From the NCBI RefSeq assembly GCF_011388195.1, contig NZ_CP049990.1:2232001-2296000 (forward strand): a stretch of 64,000 nucleotides of DNA. The letters run 5' to 3'. The position numbers were made by a program, and so were the translations under genes. Within the stretch, counting starts at the first letter, position 1; each line of letters starts with the position of its first letter. Source of the stretch: Pusillimonas sp. DMV24BSW_D (GTDB lineage Bacteria > Pseudomonadota > Gammaproteobacteria > Burkholderiales > Burkholderiaceae_B). The notes under the pieces are model-generated. The model saw only the letters and a list, made by a program, of their open reading frames with translations, was not told the origin of the DNA and searched no databases. Below, piece after piece: positions 1 to 10,366 of this stretch.

Positions 1-1291
1 GTCCGCCAAAGAAGGCATATTTAATAACAAACAAGATGGCCACGATGAGTGTTGCCATATGGATTTGGTTGAAACGACCACTGAGTACTTTTAAAGCAAC
101 GTAGCTGATGAACCCGAATGCCAAACCATTTGCAATAGAGTAGGTGAATGGCATGGCAAGCGCGGTAAGTGCAGCGGGCGTGGCTTCGGTGGCGTCGTCC
201 CACTGTACATCGGCGACTTCGCGAAGCATTAAACCGGCAACATATAACAGGGCGGGTGCTGTCGCGTAGGCAGGTACCGAGCCGGCAAGCGGTGCCAGAA
301 ACAAGGCCAGCAGGAACAGAATGCCGATAGTAAGCGCGGTAAGGCCTGTGCGCCCGCCGGCTTGTACACCAGAGGTGCTTTCAATATAGGCTGTAGTGCT
401 GCTGGTACCCAGGAATGAACCGGCCACGATGGCGGTACTGTCGGCCATCAGCGCGCGACCCAGGCGGTTGGGCTTGCCTTCAGGCATGAGGTTCGCACGT
501 TTGGCGACGCCGATCATGGTGCCGGTTGCATCGAAGACCTCGACCAGTACAAGAACCAAAATGACGTGCACAAAACCAAATTGCAGCGCGCCCATGATGT
601 CGAGTTGGAAGAAGGTTGGAGCCAGGCTGGGTGGCATGTCGAAGATGCCGCCAAACTGGGTGTAACCCATAATAATTGACAGAATGGTGATGGCCAGGAT
701 ACCGATCAGGATCGCGCCGCGCACCTTCAGGGCGTCGAGTGCACCGATAATGAAAAGCCCCAGAATCGCGAACAAAGCTTGCGGTGAGGTTAGGTCGCCC
801 AGTGTTATGAGGGTGGCGTCACTGCCCACTACGATACCGGCGCTTTTTAGTGCGATCAGGCCCAGGAACAAGCCGATACCGGCCACAATACCCGAGCGTA
901 GCGATTTGGGAATTCCTTCAATAATCCAGGTACGAACACCCGTAACCGTAAGAATGACGAAAATAATGCCGGAAATGAATACGGCCCCCAGTGCTTGTTG
1001 CCAGGTGTAACCCATGGCACCCACCACAGTAAACGCGAAGAATGCGTTCAAGCCCATGCCCGGCGCCATACCGATAGGCCAGTTGGCCAGGAAAGCCATA
1101 ATAAGAGAGCCAAGAGCCGCTGCCAGGCAGGTAGCAACAAATACCGCGCCGCCGTCCATGCCTGTGGTGGACAGGATTTGCGGGTTCACGAAAATAATGT
1201 ATGCCATAGTAAGGAACGTAGTCACCCCGGCTAAAATTTCCGTTCGGACGGTAGTTCCATGTTCACGCAGCTTGAATAAACTTTCTAGCAT
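1..1291 (-). CDS. NCS2-family purine (adenine/guanine/hypoxanthine-type) permease, 3' end cut by window edge
   Basis: Reading leftward from an ATG at 1291, 430 codons stay open to the window edge. The protein starts MLESLFKLREHGTTVRTEI and continues through about a dozen hydrophobic segments with the AzgA/PbuG/GhxP-type motifs MAYIIFVNP, GLNAFFAF and FDATGTM. Members of this family are inner-membrane proton symporters that import adenine, guanine, hypoxanthine or xanthine. Family length is about 430-450 residues, so only the last few codons are missing. A purine-rich GGGGGG stretch sits just upstream as a possible ribosome site. The gene is divergent from tsaD with 144 bases between; I recognised no purine riboswitch there. 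Substrate specificity cannot be assigned. Confidence 0.9.
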   Translation of the reverse strand, partial: MLESLFKLREHGTTVRTEILAGVTTFLTMAYIIFVNPQILSTTGMDGGAVFVATCLAAALGSLIMAFLANWPIGMAPGMGLNAFFAFTVVGAMGYTWQQALGAVFISGIIFVILTVTGVRTWIIEGIPKSLRSGIVAGIGLFLGLIALKSAGIVVGSDATLITLGDLTSPQALFAILGLFIIGALDALKVRGAILIGILAITILSIIMGYTQFGGIFDMPPSLAPTFFQLDIMGALQFGFVHVILVLVLVEVFDATGTMIGVAKRANLMPEGKPNRLGRALMADSTAIVAGSFLGTSSTTAYIESTSGVQAGGRTGLTALTIGILFLLALFLAPLAGSVPAYATAPALLYVAGLMLREVADVQWDDATEATPAALTALAMPFTYSIANGLAFGFISYVALKVLSGRFNQIHMATLIVAILFVIKYAFFGG

Positions 1292-1435
1292 GCAAAAGCC
1301 CCCCCTTATTAGTGTTAGGCAAAAAAATAAATCGGTTTAAACATAAAATAATGCGACGATGCAATTCTAAGCCTTTATTGTTCTGATTTGTAGCTGTTTG
1401 TAGTCGGAATAACCCCAAGTTGTACACTGCGATAA

Positions 1436-2473
1436 ATGATAGTAATTGGATATGAAAGTTCTTGTGATGAAACCGGTGTGGCGCTGGTGTGCTCCAGGCG
1501 CGGCCTGATTGCGCATGCATTGCACAGCCAGGTTGCTATGCACAGTGAATATGGCGGGGTTGTACCGGAATTAGCTTCACGCGACCATATACAGCGTATT
1601 TTGCCGCTTACGAACACGGTATTGGAAGAGGCGCAGTTATCTTTGAGCGACGTTCAGGCTGTTGCCTATACGGCCGGTCCGGGTTTAGCTGGGGCCTTGT
1701 TGGTTGGGGCATCGGTCGCGCGATCAATTGCCTGGGCGCTGGGGTTGCCGGCGATTCCGGTACATCATCTTGAAGGCCATTTGCTGTCGCCCCGTCTGGC
1801 CGATCCTGCGCCCGAGTTTCCCTTTGTCGCCTTATTGGTGTCGGGTGGGCATACGCAATTGATGCGGGTGGACGCCGTTGGCCAATATGAAATGCTGGGC
1901 GAAACGCTCGATGATGCCGCTGGTGAGGCTTTCGATAAATCGGCCAAGCTGATGGGGCTGGGTTATCCTGGTGGCCCTGCCTTATCGCGTTTAGCGCAAG
2001 AGGGCGACAGTACGGTTTACTCATTGCCAAGACCCATGTTGCATAGCGGCGATCTTGATTTTAGTTTTAGCGGCTTGAAAACTGCAGTGCTGACACAAAT
2101 GAAAAAGCTGGAGTCGGCCGCAGGAGCGGGTGAGGTAACGCATCAGCAAAAGGCCGACCTTGCGGCGGCTACTGAGGCGGCTATCGTCGATGTTCTGGCC
2201 GCCAAAGCCATTCGTGCCATGGATCAAACCGGTATGAAACGTTTGGTGGTGGCCGGCGGAGTTGGGGCTAACCGGCGCTTGCGTGAACAGTTGCACAAAG
2301 CAATACATCGTCGCGGCGGGCAGGTTTTCTTTCCACCGTTGGCATTATGCACCGATAACGGCGCCATGATTGCTTATGCCGCATCGCAGCGTATTAATGC
2401 CGGCCTTGCCGACCTAACCGTGGGAAATCATGCTTTTACGGTACGTCCGCGCTGGCCGTTGCAGGACATATGA
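1436..2473 (+). CDS. tsaD: tRNA N6-adenosine threonylcarbamoyltransferase TsaD
   Basis: This is the 345-residue TsaD (Gcp/YgjD) protein. In bacteria it works with TsaB and TsaE to transfer the threonylcarbamoyl group from TC-AMP to A37 of tRNAs that read ANN codons. The N-terminus [13 protein letters not shown] is the family's nucleotide-binding opening, and the metal-binding HLEGH lies at residues 111-115, as in the Escherichia coli enzyme. LVSGGHTQL and [11 protein letters not shown] are further family motifs. Length is normal. The start ATG has no strong Shine-Dalgarno sequence. It converges on plsY with an 8-base gap. Cytoplasmic and probably essential. Confidence 0.97.
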   Translation: MIVIGYESSCDETGVALVCSRRGLIAHALHSQVAMHSEYGGVVPELASRDHIQRILPLTNTVLEEAQLSLSDVQAVAYTAGPGLAGALLVGASVARSIAWALGLPAIPVHHLEGHLLSPRLADPAPEFPFVALLVSGGHTQLMRVDAVGQYEMLGETLDDAAGEAFDKSAKLMGLGYPGGPALSRLAQEGDSTVYSLPRPMLHSGDLDFSFSGLKTAVLTQMKKLESAAGAGEVTHQQKADLAAATEAAIVDVLAAKAIRAMDQTGMKRLVVAGGVGANRRLREQLHKAIHRRGGQVFFPPLALCTDNGAMIAYAASQRINAGLADLTVGNHAFTVRPRWPLQDI

Positions 2474-2481
2474 TGCCTCAT

Positions 2482-3144
2482 TCAGCTTTTGGGTTTTCCA
2501 CCTTGCCCCTTAGATTTGCCGATTTTCGGCTCCGTTCCCTTCATTAACCGGGTAATGTTCGCGCTGTGGCGATAACACAGCACGACTGCAATGATAATTA
2601 ATACAAACGTGACGCTGCCTTGTAAACGCCATGCAATGTTGGCGCCGAATAAATAGTAAAGCGGCGCAAAAATAGCAGCCAGCACGGCCGCCAACGATGA
2701 ATAGCGGCTTGCGTAGGCCACAATCAGCCAGGTTGCCAACGTGGCTAGCGCCAACACAGGCTCCAGACCGGCCAGCACGCCTAATGCCGTTGCAACGCCT
2801 TTGCCGCCTTTGAATTTCAGAAATATCGGATACACGTGGCCAAGAAACGCCGCCAAGGCGGCAGCGGCAGGCAGGCCGGCACCCAGACCGAACTGCGCTG
2901 CCATTAAGGTGGCCAGAAATACCGCCACCCAGCCTTTCAGCGCGTCTCCAACCAAGGTAAAGATGGCCGCTTTTTTATTTCCCGTTCTAAGAACATTCGT
3001 GGCACCGGGGTTGCCTGACCCAAAAGTGCGGGGATCGTCCAGCCCCATGAGCCGGCTTACGATAACCGCAAACGAAATTGAGCCAATGATATAGGCGCCA
3101 AAAATAACAACAAGGCTAATCAGAACGGAGGTTGCGGATGCCAT
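2482..3144 (-). CDS. plsY: glycerol-3-phosphate acyltransferase PlsY
   Basis: Inner-membrane acyl-phosphate:glycerol-3-phosphate acyltransferase, the first acylation step of phospholipid synthesis. Conserved PlsY motifs are GSGNPGATN (motif 1) and [10 protein letters not shown] (motif 2) around several hydrophobic helices. I place the start at the ATG at 3144 (MASATSVL), which has AAAGGAAT about eight bases upstream, rather than at an in-frame codon 33 bases earlier. This gives 220 residues, slightly longer than many PlsY proteins because of a basic, Gly/Lys-rich C-terminal tail ([12 protein letters not shown]). Convergent with tsaD; divergent from surE across 113 bases. Confidence 0.95.
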   Translation of the reverse strand: MASATSVLISLVVIFGAYIIGSISFAVIVSRLMGLDDPRTFGSGNPGATNVLRTGNKKAAIFTLVGDALKGWVAVFLATLMAAQFGLGAGLPAAAALAAFLGHVYPIFLKFKGGKGVATALGVLAGLEPVLALATLATWLIVAYASRYSSLAAVLAAIFAPLYYLFGANIAWRLQGSVTFVLIIIAVVLCYRHSANITRLMKGTEPKIGKSKGQGGKPKS

Positions 3145-3257
3145 CAAGGTTATTCCTTTGTCACAATTGCAAGGCATTCTACCCCGACTCTGTTTTACCA
3201 GCCAAAGTCATGGCAAGCGGGTACAATTGGCAACGTTTTCTTAAGTACTGAGATGGA

Positions 3258-4022
3258 ATGCAAATGCGGATACTGGTGTCAAACGACGATGGCTACAACG
3301 CGCTCGGAATCGAGGCTTTGGCCAAAGCCTTGCATGGGCTGGGCGAACTAACCGTTGTTGCGCCGGAAACCAATTGCAGCGGGTCTTCCAATTCCCTGAC
3401 ACTGAATCGACCGTTGTCCGTGCGTCAGGCGCCGAACGGCTATTTCTTCATCAATGGCACACCGTCCGATTGCGTTCATATTGCCTTAACGGGTTTGCTT
3501 GATTTTCGTCCCGATCTGGTTGTTTCCGGTATCAACAATGGGGCAAATTTAGGTGACGACACCCTGTATTCAGGTACCGTTGCTGCGGCGACCGAGGGCT
3601 ATCTGTTTGGTATTCCCGCTATAGCTTTTTCTTTAGTGAAAAGGGGTTGGGAGCATTTGGAGACGGCGGCGCAGGTGGCGCGTCAAATCGTCGCGCATCA
3701 CGTCGAGCAGCCAATCGATGCAAAGGTATTGTTGAACGTCAATATTCCCGCCGTTCCTTATGAGGCGCTCGATGGTATCCATGTTACCCGTCTGGGCAAA
3801 CGTCATCCGTCTGAGCCGGTTGTGAAAACCACCACACCTTACGGCGATCCGGTTTATTGGATCGGGCCGGTGGGCAATGTCTCCGACGCGGCGTCTGATA
3901 CGGATTTTGGGGCAATCGAAAACAATCGTGTTTCTGTTACGCCTTTGCGTCTTGATCTTACGTACCATGAACAACTCGACGCAGTGCGAGGTTGGGCGGG
4001 GCCGCTATGCGTAAACCGGTAA
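3258..4022 (+). CDS. surE: 5'/3'-nucleotidase SurE
   Basis: SurE is a metal-dependent phosphatase that removes phosphate from nucleoside 5'- and 3'-monophosphates and is linked to stationary-phase survival. The N-terminal [12 protein letters not shown] carries the two catalytic metal-binding aspartates. [21 protein letters not shown] and [11 protein letters not shown] are family signatures. Length is 254 residues. Two starts are possible: the ATG here, or the ATG six bases later, which would give the more usual [10 protein letters not shown] opening with GGA at a good spacing. The 3' end overlaps pcm by 16 bases, so the two are probably translationally coupled. Confidence 0.96.
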   Translation: MQMRILVSNDDGYNALGIEALAKALHGLGELTVVAPETNCSGSSNSLTLNRPLSVRQAPNGYFFINGTPSDCVHIALTGLLDFRPDLVVSGINNGANLGDDTLYSGTVAAATEGYLFGIPAIAFSLVKRGWEHLETAAQVARQIVAHHVEQPIDAKVLLNVNIPAVPYEALDGIHVTRLGKRHPSEPVVKTTTPYGDPVYWIGPVGNVSDAASDTDFGAIENNRVSVTPLRLDLTYHEQLDAVRGWAGPLCVNR

Positions 4023-4846
4023 ACTCCTTTCCCTTCGCGACGGGAACTACAAACCGGTTCGGTCGTTCCCGAATCGGTCATGGGCTTACGGCGCGCAACA
4101 GCAATACCCGGATCAGCCCGCCGGGTATGGGGCCACGTTCCAGCGCGCCTGCTGAATCCAAAACCTTAACTGAAGCAACCGGCGCACTGGGGCAAGGCAA
4201 TTTGGGCTTGAATTCCGAGCGTTTGCGCGCCCAAATGGTTGAGCGTGTTCGGGAACAGGGCATTACCGACCCACGGGTGCTCAATGCCATGATGGCCGTG
4301 CCGCGTCATTATTTTGTCGATCAGGGGTTGGCGAGCCGGGCGTATGAAGACGCTGCTTTGCCAATCGGTTTCGGGCAAACGATTTCCCAGCCCTGGGTAG
4401 TGGCACGCATGATTTCCGCCGTTTGCGAAGAGTCGCTGCCCAAACGGGTGCTTGAAGTGGGCGCGGGTTGCGGTTATCAGGCTGCCGTGCTTGCTCAAAT
4501 TGTGCCCGAGGTTTACGCGATCGAACGCATCCGCGGTTTGTACGACCTTGCGCGTGAACACCTTCGAACGCTAAAGTTAAATACCCGGGTAAGGCTTTCG
4601 TTCGGTGATGGTATGCTTGGTTTGCCCAAATCGGCCCCGTTCGATGCTATTGTTGTTGCGGCAGCCGGTTTGCATATTCCACAGGCGTTGCTTGATCAGC
4701 TGGCTGTCGGGGGCCGGCTCATTGCACCTGAGGGCACGTCGGCGCAGCGTTTAGTACTTATTCGGCGTACCAGCTCTACCAGTTGGCATCGCCAGGAATT
4801 GGAAGCGGTTCGTTTTGTTCCTCTTCGTTCAGGAACTCAGTTGTAG
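4007..4846 (+). CDS. pcm: protein-L-isoaspartate O-methyltransferase
   Basis: Pcm repairs aged proteins by SAM-dependent methylation of isoaspartyl residues. The SAM-binding motif [15 protein letters not shown] is clear, preceded by the substrate-proximal [12 protein letters not shown] and [16 protein letters not shown] chose the ATG at 4007 (MRKPVNSF), inside the end of surE; a TTG 15 bases upstream is the alternative. The protein is 279 residues with a roughly 65-residue basic, probably disordered N-terminal extension before the conserved fold ([16 protein letters not shown]). It sits between surE and nlpD, the classical stationary-phase repair cluster. Confidence 0.95.
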   Translation: MRKPVNSFPFATGTTNRFGRSRIGHGLTARNSNTRISPPGMGPRSSAPAESKTLTEATGALGQGNLGLNSERLRAQMVERVREQGITDPRVLNAMMAVPRHYFVDQGLASRAYEDAALPIGFGQTISQPWVVARMISAVCEESLPKRVLEVGAGCGYQAAVLAQIVPEVYAIERIRGLYDLAREHLRTLKLNTRVRLSFGDGMLGLPKSAPFDAIVVAAAGLHIPQALLDQLAVGGRLIAPEGTSAQRLVLIRRTSSTSWHRQELEAVRFVPLRSGTQL

Positions 4847-4856
4847 GAGATGATTT

Positions 4857-5654
4857 ATGGTTGCAGGAACGTCCGGGCTCTCGGCATTGTTGGTTGCGTC
4901 GCAGTTTTCCAGGCGCATGCCGCGCATCTGGTTGGTCATGGTCGTTATGTCCATGGCAGTGCTGGCGGGTTGCGCGTCCCGGGGAACCCAGGCACCCGTT
5001 GCCGATATGTCCAGTGGGTCGGCATCCGTTCCGTCAAGCGGGCTATATGTTGTCAGGCCTGGTGACACCCTGTACAAAATTTCGCAAATGTATAACGTTG
5101 ATGTCAGCACTTTGGTGCAACTCAACAATATCTCCGACCCCGGTCAATTGCGTGTCGGCCAAACCTTGCGTTTACGCGGCGACGCGCCCCAGGTGGCAAG
5201 TGGTGGGGGAATGGGTTCCAATAGTGGCGCGGCGGTTGAGCCGGCCAAAGCCTCCGAACCTGCACAACCGTCGCGTGCCGGTGATGCCGGCCTAATATCA
5301 TGGGGCTGGCCCGCTCAAGGCAAAGTGATTCAGGGTTTCAGTTCCAATACAAAAGGTGTTGATATCGGCGGTAACGTTGGCGATCCGGTGATTGCTGCGG
5401 CGTCGGGCAAAGTCATGTATGCCGGAAATGGTGTTCGTGGCTTAGGCAACCTGGTGTTAATCGGTCACAGCAACAGCTTTATTACTGCGTATGCACATAA
5501 CGAAAAGCTGCTGGTGAAAACCGGGCAGGAAGTTAAGAAGGGCGATCGCATTGCATTAATGGGGCAAACTGACACCACTAGCCCACGCCTGCATTTCGAG
5601 ATCCGGCGTAGTGGCACGCCTGTTAACCCGCTGGCCTATCTTCCCGAGCGGTAA
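4857..5654 (+). CDS. nlpD: NlpD-type lipoprotein: LysM plus degenerate M23 domain (amidase activator)
   Basis: NlpD proteins are outer-membrane lipoproteins that activate periplasmic amidases during daughter-cell separation. Residues 21-39 form a signal segment ending in the lipobox LAGC (Cys39). A LysM peptidoglycan-binding domain spans about 62-106 and an M23/LytM domain about 150-262. The catalytic set is degenerate: the position usually occupied by the first zinc histidine reads NTKGVD, and the HxH motif is reduced to RLHF. It therefore probably acts as an activator rather than a hydrolase. The start is supported by AGGAG about nine bases upstream. Follows pcm by 10 bases. No rpoS follows, unlike the arrangement known in many relatives. 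Confidence 0.92.
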   Translation: MVAGTSGLSALLVASQFSRRMPRIWLVMVVMSMAVLAGCASRGTQAPVADMSSGSASVPSSGLYVVRPGDTLYKISQMYNVDVSTLVQLNNISDPGQLRVGQTLRLRGDAPQVASGGGMGSNSGAAVEPAKASEPAQPSRAGDAGLISWGWPAQGKVIQGFSSNTKGVDIGGNVGDPVIAAASGKVMYAGNGVRGLGNLVLIGHSNSFITAYAHNEKLLVKTGQEVKKGDRIALMGQTDTTSPRLHFEIRRSGTPVNPLAYLPER

Positions 5655-5668
5655 ACTGGGGCGCTTTA

Positions 5669-6442
5669 ATGATTCCCACCCTCGTTTTCGATCTTGAAAC
5701 CATTCCGGATGCCAATGGACTCAGGCAACTGAATGATTGGCCCGACACTTTAAGTGATATGGAAGTGATCGAGAAAGCGCTGGCGCAAAGGCAGGCGTCG
5801 CATGGTACCGACTTCCTGCCCTTGCACTTGCATAAGGTCGTGGTGGTAGGGTGTGTTTTTCGCGATGCCCAGGGTTTTCGAATCAAAACATTAGGCCAAC
5901 CGGGCGACCCAGAGGCTTCTCTCATTACGGGTTTTTTTAAAACAATTGAACGGTATACCCCGCGGTTGGTCAGTTGGAACGGATCGGGCTTTGATCTTCC
6001 GGTGTTGCATTACCGTAGTCTTATTCATGGGGTGCCGGCGCCCCGTTATTGGGACACGGGTGAAGAAGACCGCGATTTCAAATTCAACAACTACATTAGC
6101 CGCTACCATAATCGCCATATCGATTTAATGGATTTACTGGCGAAATATAATGGCAGGGCGAACGCCCCGATGGACGACCTTGCCAAATTATGCGGCTTTC
6201 CCGGTAAGTTGGGGATGGACGGCAGTCAGGTATGGCGGGCATGGTCTGAAGGTCGCCAGGACGAAGTCCGGGCCTATTGCGAAACCGACGTAGTGAACAC
6301 GTGGTTATTGTTTTGTCGGTTTCGTTTGTTGCGTGGTGAGCTTGATGCACAGTCTTACCAGGATGAAATTGACCTTGTACGTGAAACGCTTGCGACTTTA
6401 AGTGGCGACCACTGGGTCGAATATCTGAGCGCCTGGGCCTAG
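5669..6442 (+). CDS. predicted DEDDy 3'-5' exonuclease (PolB-exonuclease-like)
   Basis: A 257-residue protein of the DNA polymerase B-type 3'-5' exonuclease family (PF10108-like). The four metal-binding acidic residues of DEDDy nucleases are visible: Asp8 and Glu10 in VFDLETIPD, Asp109 in NGSGFDLP, and Asp207 with the partner Tyr203 in YCETD. It is probably a cytoplasmic single-strand DNA or RNA exonuclease; the physiological substrate is unknown. It begins 14 bases after nlpD on the same strand and could be in the same transcript. The nlpD-exonuclease junction is where rpoS would be expected in the canonical cluster. Confidence 0.85.
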   Translation: MIPTLVFDLETIPDANGLRQLNDWPDTLSDMEVIEKALAQRQASHGTDFLPLHLHKVVVVGCVFRDAQGFRIKTLGQPGDPEASLITGFFKTIERYTPRLVSWNGSGFDLPVLHYRSLIHGVPAPRYWDTGEEDRDFKFNNYISRYHNRHIDLMDLLAKYNGRANAPMDDLAKLCGFPGKLGMDGSQVWRAWSEGRQDEVRAYCETDVVNTWLLFCRFRLLRGELDAQSYQDEIDLVRETLATLSGDHWVEYLSAWA

Positions 6443-6549
6443 ACGCCGATTTCGAAACGCGCTGAAACGAAAGTGCTTGTTTGTGCAACAGGTTTGAAAT
6501 CAGTTTGCGCGCATGATGAAGGCTCTTATCATTATGAAGGAGCAGTATT

Positions 6550-7107
6550 ATGCCCGGCAAAAAATCCCGTCTTGCCTACTCTTTGGCTACAGTGGCAGCC
6601 ATGGTTGCCCTGCAAGCCCCGCTTGCTGTGGCCGCAGAGCCCAACAATGCAGAAACGCAGGTTGATCGCAGCGGAAAGCATGATCGATACGCGCATCAAC
6701 GTCACGCACGTTCTCAACAACGTGATATCGCATTCATGATTCCCGGCTACGGTCCAGTTGGGAAAAAAACATTTGATTCGCTGAAGCTTACCGATTCGCA
6801 GCAACAAAAAGTCAACGCAGCGCAAGCTGAACAGCAAGCACTTAGGGCTGCGCATAAGAGCACGATGAAATCGAATATGCAGGCGCGCTTTGCACAACTC
6901 GAAGAAGGGCGGATTGATCCGCGCGCGGCGCTGCAGGCAATGCAAGCAACCCAGCAAGAGATGTCTCAACGTCGCTTGGATGTCGCCGAAAAATGGTTGC
7001 AAGCTTGGGAGGCGCTTGAAGCCGACCAACAGAAGGTGCTCACTCAGGCGTTGGCCGATCGGCATGAGCATAGAAAAGACAAAATGCAACGTCATTCAGC
7101 TTCCTGA
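6550..7107 (+). CDS. periplasmic Spy/CpxP-like LTxxQ protein
   Basis: A 185-residue secreted protein. Residues 1-28 are a Sec signal peptide ending AVAA. The mature part is rich in Gln, Ala, Arg and His and predicted helical. It has an LTDSQQQKV segment (LTxxQ motif) and a second related LEADQQKVL, as in Spy/CpxP periplasmic chaperones that buffer unfolded envelope proteins. A good AAGGAG lies upstream of the ATG. It has its own 107-base upstream gap, so may be separately controlled, but I see no convincing CpxR or sigma-E site. Family assignment rests on the repeated LTxxQ pattern and general character, so the function is an inference. Confidence 0.7.
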   Translation: MPGKKSRLAYSLATVAAMVALQAPLAVAAEPNNAETQVDRSGKHDRYAHQRHARSQQRDIAFMIPGYGPVGKKTFDSLKLTDSQQQKVNAAQAEQQALRAAHKSTMKSNMQARFAQLEEGRIDPRAALQAMQATQQEMSQRRLDVAEKWLQAWEALEADQQKVLTQALADRHEHRKDKMQRHSAS

Positions 7108-7171
7108 TTCGACTTGGCGGCGTTAGGGTGTCAAAATTCGGTCCTTGCCGGTTTTGTTTGCCCTAACGTTT

Positions 7172-8485
7172 ATGTCTGAAGAAATATTATCAATTGAATC
7201 ACTCGACCTCGAGGCACGTGGTGTCGCTCGTCTTGATGGCAAAGTCGTTTTTGTTCAAGGCGCTTTGCCGGGAGAGCGGGTGGAAGCAAGAATAGTGCGG
7301 CGAAAGCCCTCATTCGACGTCGCTCATACCGAAAAAATTCTGAAATCTTCGTCCCAACGCGTCACGCCGCGATGTCCGCATTATGGTGTTTGTGGTGGTT
7401 GTGCCATGCAGCATCTTGATGCCGCCGCCCAGGTTGCAGTGAAGCAAAGAGCGTTGGAAGATGCGTTATGGCATATTGGCAGGGTGCATCCGGGGCGAAT
7501 GTTAACGCCGATGCATGGCCCGACGTGGGGTTATCGTTATCGGGCCCGTTTATCGGTTCGTTACGTCCAAAAAAAGGGCGGCGTGTTGGTGGGCTTTCGT
7601 GAGAAAAAAGGGGCTTATGTTGCCGATATGCACGAGTGCCACGTTTTGCCGTCGCACGTGTCCAACTTGATTACGCCATTGCGCAAGTTGGTGGGGGCAC
7701 TTTCAATTCCCCGCAGCATTCCCCAAATTGAAGTTGCAGTCGGTGACGATATCGTTGTTCTTTTGATGCGCCACATGGAAGCATTGAGCGAACAGGATCA
7801 GCAGGTTTTGAAGCAGTTCGCCGATGCGCACAACGTAAGCTGGTGGTTACAGCCCAAGGGCCCCGATACGGTTCATCCCCTTAATCCAGACGACGTCAAT
7901 TGTCTGTCGTATCGTTTGCCGGAGTTTGGGTTGCGCATGGGATTCAAGCCAACGGACTTTACTCAGGTAAATCATGCGATAAATCGCGCGCTGGTCTCGC
8001 GAGCCTTGGCTTTGCTGGATATTGCGCCGGAACACCGTGTACTTGATCTGTTCTGTGGTTTGGGTAATTTCACTTTGCCTTTGGCAACGCGGGTGGCTGA
8101 GGTGATGGGTGTAGAAGGCAGCCAAGCGTTGGTCGACCGAGCCAATGGGGCGGCACGTGACCATGGCTTGGAACAGAAGGCACAGTTTTCTGTTCAGAAC
8201 CTGTTTGAGGTTGACGCCGGATGGTTGAAAGCCTTGGGTCGGTTCGACCGGTGGTTAATTGACCCGCCTCGTGACGGTGCCGAAGCCATTGTGCAATCAT
8301 TGGCACAGCTTGATGCATCGCTTCAACCAGACAGAATCGTGTATGTCTCGTGCAACCCCGCCACGCTGGCGCGTGATGCGGGGATTCTGGTGCGTGATGC
8401 GGGTTATCGACTTGAGGCTGCCGGTGCGATCAACATGTTTCCCCATACAGGGCACGTTGAGTCGATAGCGGTTTTTCAGCGTTAG
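7172..8485 (+). CDS. rlmD: 23S rRNA (uracil-1939-C5)-methyltransferase RlmD
   Basis: RlmD (RumA) methylates U1939 of 23S rRNA using SAM. The N-terminal TRAM domain (about residues 1-60) is followed by the iron-sulfur cluster cysteines in [10 protein letters not shown]. The SAM motif is [16 protein letters not shown] and the catalytic cysteine lies in [13 protein letters not shown] placed the start at the ATG giving [10 protein letters not shown] (437 residues); an upstream TTG would add nine poorly conserved residues. No clear ribosome-binding site precedes it. The last four bases overlap the convergent argH stop region. Confidence 0.95.
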   Translation: MSEEILSIESLDLEARGVARLDGKVVFVQGALPGERVEARIVRRKPSFDVAHTEKILKSSSQRVTPRCPHYGVCGGCAMQHLDAAAQVAVKQRALEDALWHIGRVHPGRMLTPMHGPTWGYRYRARLSVRYVQKKGGVLVGFREKKGAYVADMHECHVLPSHVSNLITPLRKLVGALSIPRSIPQIEVAVGDDIVVLLMRHMEALSEQDQQVLKQFADAHNVSWWLQPKGPDTVHPLNPDDVNCLSYRLPEFGLRMGFKPTDFTQVNHAINRALVSRALALLDIAPEHRVLDLFCGLGNFTLPLATRVAEVMGVEGSQALVDRANGAARDHGLEQKAQFSVQNLFEVDAGWLKALGRFDRWLIDPPRDGAEAIVQSLAQLDASLQPDRIVYVSCNPATLARDAGILVRDAGYRLEAAGAINMFPHTGHVESIAVFQR

Positions 8486-9903
8486 TTTTGTGTTTCCTGC
8501 AGTATCCGGTTGGCTTCTTCTCGAACACGCTCTGGGGCTGTGCCGCCGATATGATTACGAGCGGCGACGGATCCTTCCAATGTCAGTACGTCGAAAATAT
8601 CGCTTTCAATTGAGGCATGGAACGACTGCAACTGTTCCAGAGGCAGGTCGGCCAAATCGCAATTCTGCTCTTCGCACGTGCGCACCGCCAGCGCAACGGT
8701 TTCGTGAGCATCGCGAAAGGGCAGGCCTTTTTTCACCAGATAGTCGGCTAAATCGGTGGCAGTGGCGAAACCTTGCATGGCGGCGGCGCGCATGGCGTCG
8801 GCCTTCACGGTAATACCGTTCACCATGTCGGCGAAGATCGTTAGCGTATCGCGTATGGTGTCGGCGGCATCGTACAGCCCCTCTTTGTCTTCCTGATTAT
8901 CTTTGTTGTAGGCCAGGGGCTGTGCTTTCATCAACGTTAGCAAAGCAACCAGATGGCCGTTTACGCGTCCGGTTTTGCCGCGTGCCAGCTCCGGGACATC
9001 GGGGTTCTTTTTTTGTGGCATGATTGAGCTGCCGGTGCAAAAACGGTCGGCTAGCTGAATAAAGCCCACCCGAGGGTTCATCCAGATGATTAGCTCTTCC
9101 GACAGGCGTGACACATGCATCATGATAAGTGCCGCGGCAGCGCAAAACTCGATTGCAAAGTCGCGGTCGGAAACGGCGTCGAGTGAATTACGGCACACCG
9201 AATCGAACCCTAGTGTGCGAGCAACCCTTTCGCGGTCAATAGGATACGATGTGCCGGCCAAGGCGGCAGCGCCCAGTGGCAAGCGGTTGACCCGCTTGCG
9301 GCAGTCTTGCAAGCGCTCGGCGTCGCGGGCGAACATTTCGGCGTAGGCCAGCAGATGATGTCCGAATGTAACGGGTTGTGCAACCTGCAGGTGCGTGAAG
9401 CCGGGTAAAATTGTTTCGGCGTGCTTGAGGGCCAGTGCCGCGAGATTGTGGCGCAATTGGCGCAGCAGTTCCAGCGAAGTATCAATTTCCGCGCGCAGCC
9501 AAAGGCGGATATCGGTGGCAACCTGGTCGTTGCGCGACCGGCCCGTATGAAGCCGTTTGCCCGCATCGCCAATTAGCTCAACCAGCCGTTTTTCTATGTT
9601 CAGGTGTACATCTTCAAGGTCGATCGACCATTCGAACTTGCCATCCTGAATTTCTTGCAAAATTTGCTGCATGCCACGCTGTATTGCCTGCAGATCGTCG
9701 GTACTGATAAGCCCGATCGATTCAAGCATATCGGCGTGAGCCAATGAGCCTTGAATATCGACTTGGGCCATGCGCTGATCGAAGCCTACAGAGGCGGTAT
9801 ATCGTTTTACAAGATCCGAAACAGGTTCGGAAAAACGGGCGGACCAGGCTTGGCTCTTGTTGGCAAACTGGTCGTGGGGCGGAGTAGAAGCATTTTTTGA
9901 CAT
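8482..9903 (-). CDS. argH: argininosuccinate lyase
   Basis: ArgH splits argininosuccinate into arginine and fumarate, the last step of arginine synthesis. The fumarase/aspartase superfamily signature [12 protein letters not shown] lies near residues 285-295, and [13 protein letters not shown] carries substrate-binding residues. The protein is 473 residues from the ATG at 9903 (MSKNAST), normal for the family. It reads away from the P-II gene: the two divergent starts are 72 bases apart, so nitrogen assimilation and arginine synthesis genes share a control region. Convergent with rlmD, overlapping by four bases. Confidence 0.97.
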   Translation of the reverse strand: MSKNASTPPHDQFANKSQAWSARFSEPVSDLVKRYTASVGFDQRMAQVDIQGSLAHADMLESIGLISTDDLQAIQRGMQQILQEIQDGKFEWSIDLEDVHLNIEKRLVELIGDAGKRLHTGRSRNDQVATDIRLWLRAEIDTSLELLRQLRHNLAALALKHAETILPGFTHLQVAQPVTFGHHLLAYAEMFARDAERLQDCRKRVNRLPLGAAALAGTSYPIDRERVARTLGFDSVCRNSLDAVSDRDFAIEFCAAAALIMMHVSRLSEELIIWMNPRVGFIQLADRFCTGSSIMPQKKNPDVPELARGKTGRVNGHLVALLTLMKAQPLAYNKDNQEDKEGLYDAADTIRDTLTIFADMVNGITVKADAMRAAAMQGFATATDLADYLVKKGLPFRDAHETVALAVRTCEEQNCDLADLPLEQLQSFHASIESDIFDVLTLEGSVAARNHIGGTAPERVREEANRILQETQN

Positions 9904-9918
9904 AGTGCGCAATTATAA

Positions 9919-10314
<396 letters not shown>

Positions 10315-10366
10315 ATCGGTTGCCGCGATTGCTTGCTTGCGGTTAAGTTGTAAAAAAGGAGGACAA

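Noticed and set aside
1292..1435. Possible purine riboswitch or clear promoters between the NCS2 permease and tsaD
   Set aside because: No conserved aptamer pattern and no good -35/-10 pair could be recognised; only a G-rich ribosome site for the permease is visible.
4857..5654. NlpD-like protein as an active peptidoglycan hydrolase
   Set aside because: The zinc-ligand motifs are degenerate (NTKGVD and RLHF), so an activator role is more likely.
10315..10366. Possible terminator between the P-II gene and gltI
   Set aside because: Only weak four- to five-base stems (such as AATCG/CGATT) without a following T run.
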